In this document: positions 60,848-64,000 of the stretch, piece by piece
Numbering within the stretch: the stretch's first letter is position 1
How the letters are laid out: every line of letters begins with the position of its first letter
Source: Paenibacillus wulumuqiensis
GTDB lineage: Bacteria; Bacillota; Bacilli; Paenibacillales; Paenibacillaceae
DNA length: 64,000 bases
NCBI RefSeq assembly: GCF_000971965.1
Contig: NZ_KQ040795.1
Location: forward strand, 228,464 to 292,463
Reading direction: 5' to 3'
The notes under the pieces: generated by a model
What the model was told of the DNA's origin: nothing
Seen by the model: only the letters and a program-made list of their open reading frames with translations
The model's database searches: none
Translations under genes and position numbers: made by a program

Positions 60848-61555
60848 ATGAACGTTCTAATACTTGAAGATGAAAAACCGATTCGCGATTTTGTCCGTAT
60901 CAATCTCAAACGTGCCGGATTTGAAGTAATCGAAGCAGCTACGGGCGAGACGGCCATCGAAGCCATCAAGCTCCACCCTGAAATTGATATGGCCGTACTG
61001 GATGTCATGCTCCCGGGAATGGACGGATTCGAAGTCTGTGCCTGCCTGCGCAAATTGAATCCACGAATCGGAATTATTATGCTTACTGCCAGAGGACAGG
61101 AAGTGGACAAAATTACAGGTCTCGATCTGGGCGCAGATGATTATATCGTTAAGCCGTTCAGCCCCGGCGAGTTGGTTGCACGGCTGAATTCACTCTACCG
61201 GCGTCTTTACCCGGCAGATAATCTTCCGGAGGAACCTGTGCTGGTTAGTCCACCCTTCCGAGTGCTGCTGGATCAGCGCAAATTAATGCGTGGTGAACAG
61301 ACGATTCTGTTGACTCCCAAGGAATTTGATATTATAAAGCTGCTCATGGAAAATCCCAACAAAGCCATTCACCGGGATGAAATCCTGAACACATTATGGG
61401 GACGTTTCTTTACAGGTGATATGAAGATTGTGGATGTAAATATCCGGCGTATCCGGCAGAAAATCGAGAAAGACGATGCGAAGCCCGAGTATATCGAGAC
61501 AGTATGGGGATACGGCTACCTATGGAGGACTGATCCCTGTGATGAAGGGAATTAA
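60848..61555 (+). CDS. OmpR-family response regulator
   Basis: A 235-residue regulator. In the receiver domain the acidic residues lie in LEDEK, phosphoacceptor Asp52 in VLDVMLPGMDGFE, Thr in MLTARG and Lys in IVKPFSPGELVARL. The C-terminal winged helix (LLTPKEFDIIKLLMENP, VDVNIRRIRQKIE, ETVWGYGYLWR) binds DNA. The ATG at 60848 has AGGAG 8 bases upstream inside the lipoprotein gene; the two genes are 1 base apart. The 3' end overlaps the kinase start by 17 bases. Target genes are unknown; the adjacent DedA gene is a candidate. Confidence 0.92.
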   Translation: MNVLILEDEKPIRDFVRINLKRAGFEVIEAATGETAIEAIKLHPEIDMAVLDVMLPGMDGFEVCACLRKLNPRIGIIMLTARGQEVDKITGLDLGADDYIVKPFSPGELVARLNSLYRRLYPADNLPEEPVLVSPPFRVLLDQRKLMRGEQTILLTPKEFDIIKLLMENPNKAIHRDEILNTLWGRFFTGDMKIVDVNIRRIRQKIEKDDAKPEYIETVWGYGYLWRTDPCDEGN

Positions 61556-62960
61556 AGCAAGGTTATTATTACAGATTGGTCTGCTGCTGTTGGTTATTGT
61601 GCTTTTGTTGGAGGCAGTGTTTGCTTTTGCGGTATACACCTATTATTTCAGCAGTTCCCGACAGATTTTGGAGTCACGGGTGACGACAACAGCAACCTTT
61701 GCCAATCAATTTATCAATGGTACTACACTGTCCGAGCGAGCTCGCAACATTCTGGAGCAGCTGATAGCCAATGAGAGCAGCCGTGTCGAAGTGTTGAATC
61801 TTAAAGGACAAACGGTCATCGATTCCTACGGCTTCTCCTCTCTGGATCGAATCGATACAGAGGATGTCGCTGTAGCTTTGCAAGGTGGCGTTGGCCATTA
61901 TAGCGGGATTTCTTCCTTGTATCAGGGAAGGATTATGGCAGTATCCAGCCCACTCACCAATAGCGGAGAGCTCATTGGTGTACTGCGTTTCTCTGTATCC
62001 ACAGAGCCTCTTTACGATGCTGTATTTGGTTTGATCAGCTGGGCGGTTGCGATTGGATTAATTGTGCTGCTTATCGGATTCGCACTCAGCCTGATTATTG
62101 CCCGGCGGATTATTGATCCTGTCAAAGAATTAACCGGCATCTCCCGTCAGATGGCTACCGGAGATTTTTCAGCCCGAGCAGTACGTAAATATAATGATGA
62201 AGTCGGTACACTGGCCGATTCGCTCAATCATATGAATGAGGAACTGGCCAAAAATGAAAAAATGAAAAACAATTTTATCTCCACCATCTCTCATGAACTG
62301 CGGACGCCGCTGACCTCGATCAAAGGATGGGGCGAGACGCTGGTTGTAGGCGGTCTGGAAGATGAAGAGGAGACCCTGCTGGGGCTGGAAGTAATTAATG
62401 GAGAGACTGAGCGGTTGATTGGACTGGTAGAGGATCTGCTGGATTTTTCCAAATATCAGACAGGAGAAATTCAGCTGCGGCGTGAACCTGTCGATCTTCA
62501 CCAATTGCTGCGCAATTTGGAACTTCAGTACAGCTATGCCGGCAATAAGCGCAATGTTACGTTGCATACGGACCTTACGGAAGAAACACTGCCCATGAAC
62601 GCTGATCTGAACCGGTTGAAGCAGGTATTTGTTAATCTGTTGGACAATGCGATCAAGTTCTCCAAGCAGGACGGTAATGTATGGCTTACTGTGATGCGTC
62701 GGGACCGGCTCGTATATGTATCAATACAGGATAATGGAGAAGGTATCCCTCCTGAAGATCTGAACAAAATAGGAGAACGTTTTTACAAAGGACGGTCCAA
62801 AATGTCCGGCAGCGGTCTCGGTCTGGCTATCAGCAAAGAAATCATACAGCTGCACAGCGGAAAACTCCAGATTGAAAGCGAGTATGGCAGTGGCACTACC
62901 ATTACTGTCATTCTCCCCTTAATGCCTGATCCTGATGCTATTCAGGATAATCTAGCTTAA
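61539..62960 (+). CDS. sensor histidine kinase
   Basis: A 473-residue membrane kinase. Helix 1 (LLLQIGLLLLVIVLLLEAVFAF) and helix 2 (about 165-190; LISWAVAIGLIVLLIGFALSL) bracket an extracytoplasmic domain of about 130 residues with a PAS-like look (RVEVLNLKGQTVIDS). Next come a HAMP domain (IARRIIDPVKELTGISRQMATGDF), the H-box STISHELRTPLTSIKGW with His252, the N-box (FVNLLDNAIKFS), the G1 box (DNGEGIPPED) and the G2 box (SGSGLGLAISKEI). The GTG at 61539 is 10 bases from TGGAGG; the adjacent ATG at 61542 is also possible. It partners the response regulator it overlaps. Confidence 0.92.
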   Translation: MMKGIKARLLLQIGLLLLVIVLLLEAVFAFAVYTYYFSSSRQILESRVTTTATFANQFINGTTLSERARNILEQLIANESSRVEVLNLKGQTVIDSYGFSSLDRIDTEDVAVALQGGVGHYSGISSLYQGRIMAVSSPLTNSGELIGVLRFSVSTEPLYDAVFGLISWAVAIGLIVLLIGFALSLIIARRIIDPVKELTGISRQMATGDFSARAVRKYNDEVGTLADSLNHMNEELAKNEKMKNNFISTISHELRTPLTSIKGWGETLVVGGLEDEEETLLGLEVINGETERLIGLVEDLLDFSKYQTGEIQLRREPVDLHQLLRNLELQYSYAGNKRNVTLHTDLTEETLPMNADLNRLKQVFVNLLDNAIKFSKQDGNVWLTVMRRDRLVYVSIQDNGEGIPPEDLNKIGERFYKGRSKMSGSGLGLAISKEIIQLHSGKLQIESEYGSGTTITVILPLMPDPDAIQDNLA

Positions 62961-62968
62961 ATCATATT

Positions 62969-63012
62969 AAAAGAAGCGCATGTCAAAGGTAAACTTTGCA
63001 TGCGCTTCTTTT
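62969..63012 (+). terminator. terminator of the lipoprotein/two-component operon
   Basis: A 14-bp stem, AAAAGAAGCGCATG / CATGCGCTTCTTTT, with an inner AAAG/CTTT. Confidence 0.94.
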
Positions 63013-63117
63013 ATATTGTATATTCTAAACAAGTCAATAATGCGTTAACTGTATATTTTGACATAAATAAAGTCATTAATCAATACCCGGATAGCATAAA
63101 GTTAAAGGAGGATTATC

Positions 63118-63735
63118 TTGCAGAATTGGATTACAAGTTTTATGGAGGAATACGGTTATATTGGTATTGCCCTGATCATCGCTTTGGAAAATGTATTTCC
63201 GCCTATTCCTTCAGAGGTGGTACTTCCATTTGGAGGCTTCATGACTACCAATTCATCCCTGACTGTAATTGGGGTCATCATTGCCGCTACGATCGGCTCT
63301 GTGGCTGGAGCTGTGATTCTGTATGGAGTTGGACGAGCGCTGGATGTCTCGCGATTGGAGAAGATTATCGACCGCTGGGGCCATGTTCTTCGGATCAAAA
63401 AAGAAGATGTCCACCGGGCAGATGCCTGGTTTGACAAATATGGATATTGGACTGTATTGTTCTGCCGGATGATTCCACTCGTACGCAGCCTGATCTCCAT
63501 TCCTGCCGGAATGTCCAATATGAAATTCGGCCTGTTCCTGCTGTTTACGACAGTTGGTACATTGATCTGGAATACGATTCTGGTCACTGTAGGAGCCGCT
63601 CTGGGAGAGAACTGGCATTCCATTACCAACTTCATGGATGTCTATTCCAATATCTCCTATACCCTTATTGCAGCTGCAGGAATTGGATTGATCATCTGGT
63701 TTGTACGTCGCGGCAAAAAGGTAAACACCAAATAA
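63118..63735 (+). CDS. DedA family membrane protein
   Basis: A 205-residue membrane protein of the DedA (SNARE-associated, VTT-domain) family, which includes undecaprenyl-phosphate and other polyprenyl-phosphate flippases. The family marks are visible: ENVFPPIPSEVVLPFGGF with the essential acidic residue, GALRxG-like GSVAGAVILYGVGR, and FCRMIPLVRSLISIPAGMSNM with the conserved Arg pair. Four to five membrane segments. The start is a TTG at 63118 with AAAGGAGG 6 bases upstream. It follows the sensor-kinase operon after a terminator. The exact lipid substrate is not predictable. Confidence 0.9.
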   Translation: MQNWITSFMEEYGYIGIALIIALENVFPPIPSEVVLPFGGFMTTNSSLTVIGVIIAATIGSVAGAVILYGVGRALDVSRLEKIIDRWGHVLRIKKEDVHRADAWFDKYGYWTVLFCRMIPLVRSLISIPAGMSNMKFGLFLLFTTVGTLIWNTILVTVGAALGENWHSITNFMDVYSNISYTLIAAAGIGLIIWFVRRGKKVNTK

Positions 63736-63937
63736 ATTCCCAATACAGTCTTCCATAGCAGATTTGGGAGAAGCCCGTTCAAAAGATCGGAGATGCTTTG
63801 TATTCCAAGATATGGTTACAGCCTCCATCATTTCAGCTCTGTACAGAAAAATACCCCTGGAACCTTAGAAGACGAACCGTCGATTCGATGTCTCCTTTGT
63901 TGCAGGGATATTTTACATCATTGCATAACTGTCTCCA

Positions 63938-64000
63938 CTTACTGCTTACTGCTTACTGCTTACTGCTTACTGCTTACTGCTTACTGCTTACTGCTTACTA
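63938..64000. repeat. 7-bp tandem repeat running to the window edge
   Basis: Eight perfect copies of CTTACTG (63938-63993) plus CTTACT. The array may continue beyond the window. It lies about 200 bases past the DedA stop in DNA without an ORF; the stretch 63736-63937 shows no terminator I can support. Confidence 0.97.

Overview
The window reads as chromosomal DNA of a Gram-positive, spore-former-type Firmicute, most likely a Paenibacillus. This is inferred from the gene families, not from any database search. The clues are two secreted proteins with copper-amine-oxidase-like N-terminal ('stalk') domains, the Bacillales families HmoB, DUF6376-type and DUF6953-type, strong AGGAGG ribosome binding sites with frequent GTG/TTG starts, many hairpin-plus-T-run terminators, CcpA (cre) boxes at sugar genes, and roughly even base composition. 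I see no rRNA, tRNA, CRISPR array, insertion sequence or prophage.

Layout. 1-11 kb: a cut-off aldo/keto reductase, a 908-residue secreted repeat protein, a CorA-type transporter, two tandem GH13 alpha-glucosidase paralogues (the second with a changed catalytic-site residue), and DUF445 and DUF418 membrane proteins. 11.6-16 kb: a five-gene leftward operon encoding a lantibiotic-immunity-type ABC transporter with its own two-component system, but with no lantibiotic genes. 16-25 kb: haem monooxygenase HmoB, two TM2 proteins, an operon of an FHA/winged-helix regulator with a heterodimeric ABC exporter, and small proteins. 25.6-31 kb: a large secreted GH43 arabinanase-like enzyme under cre boxes, a HAD hydrolase, an NlpC/P60 peptidase and a membrane protein. 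31.4-37 kb: two convergent AraC regulators, a divergent pyruvate kinase, an alkyltransferase-like (PWHR) protein, a cupin and an atypical SDR. 37.5-46.3 kb: an HD-GYP protein whose 3' end overlaps that of a SNF2 helicase, a MOSC protein, an unlisted 46-codon ORF, a VC0807-type membrane protein, and thiC behind a TPP riboswitch. 46.6-50.6 kb: alkaline phosphatase, proline dehydrogenase with an AraC regulator, and a LipA-type lipase. 50.9-58 kb: a sugar ABC uptake operon (binding protein and two permeases, no ATPase) followed by a GH2 beta-galactosidase, with two cre boxes upstream. 58-64 kb: a second stalk-domain protein, a lipoprotein/response regulator/histidine kinase operon, and a DedA protein. 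The window ends inside a 7-bp tandem repeat.

How it fits together. Much of the region serves polysaccharide and oligosaccharide use (GH13 pair, GH43, beta-galactosidase with importer) under carbon catabolite control. It is interleaved with envelope sensing and export modules (two sensor-kinase operons, two ABC export systems) and housekeeping genes. The points most worth a second look are the GH13 paralogue with Gln in place of the invariant Arg, the pyruvate kinase with altered potassium-site residues, the FHA/winged-helix regulator joined to an asymmetric ABC exporter, the orphan lantibiotic-immunity operon, the long thiC leader ending in a hairpin that also buries the ribosome binding site, and the small 46-codon ORF.
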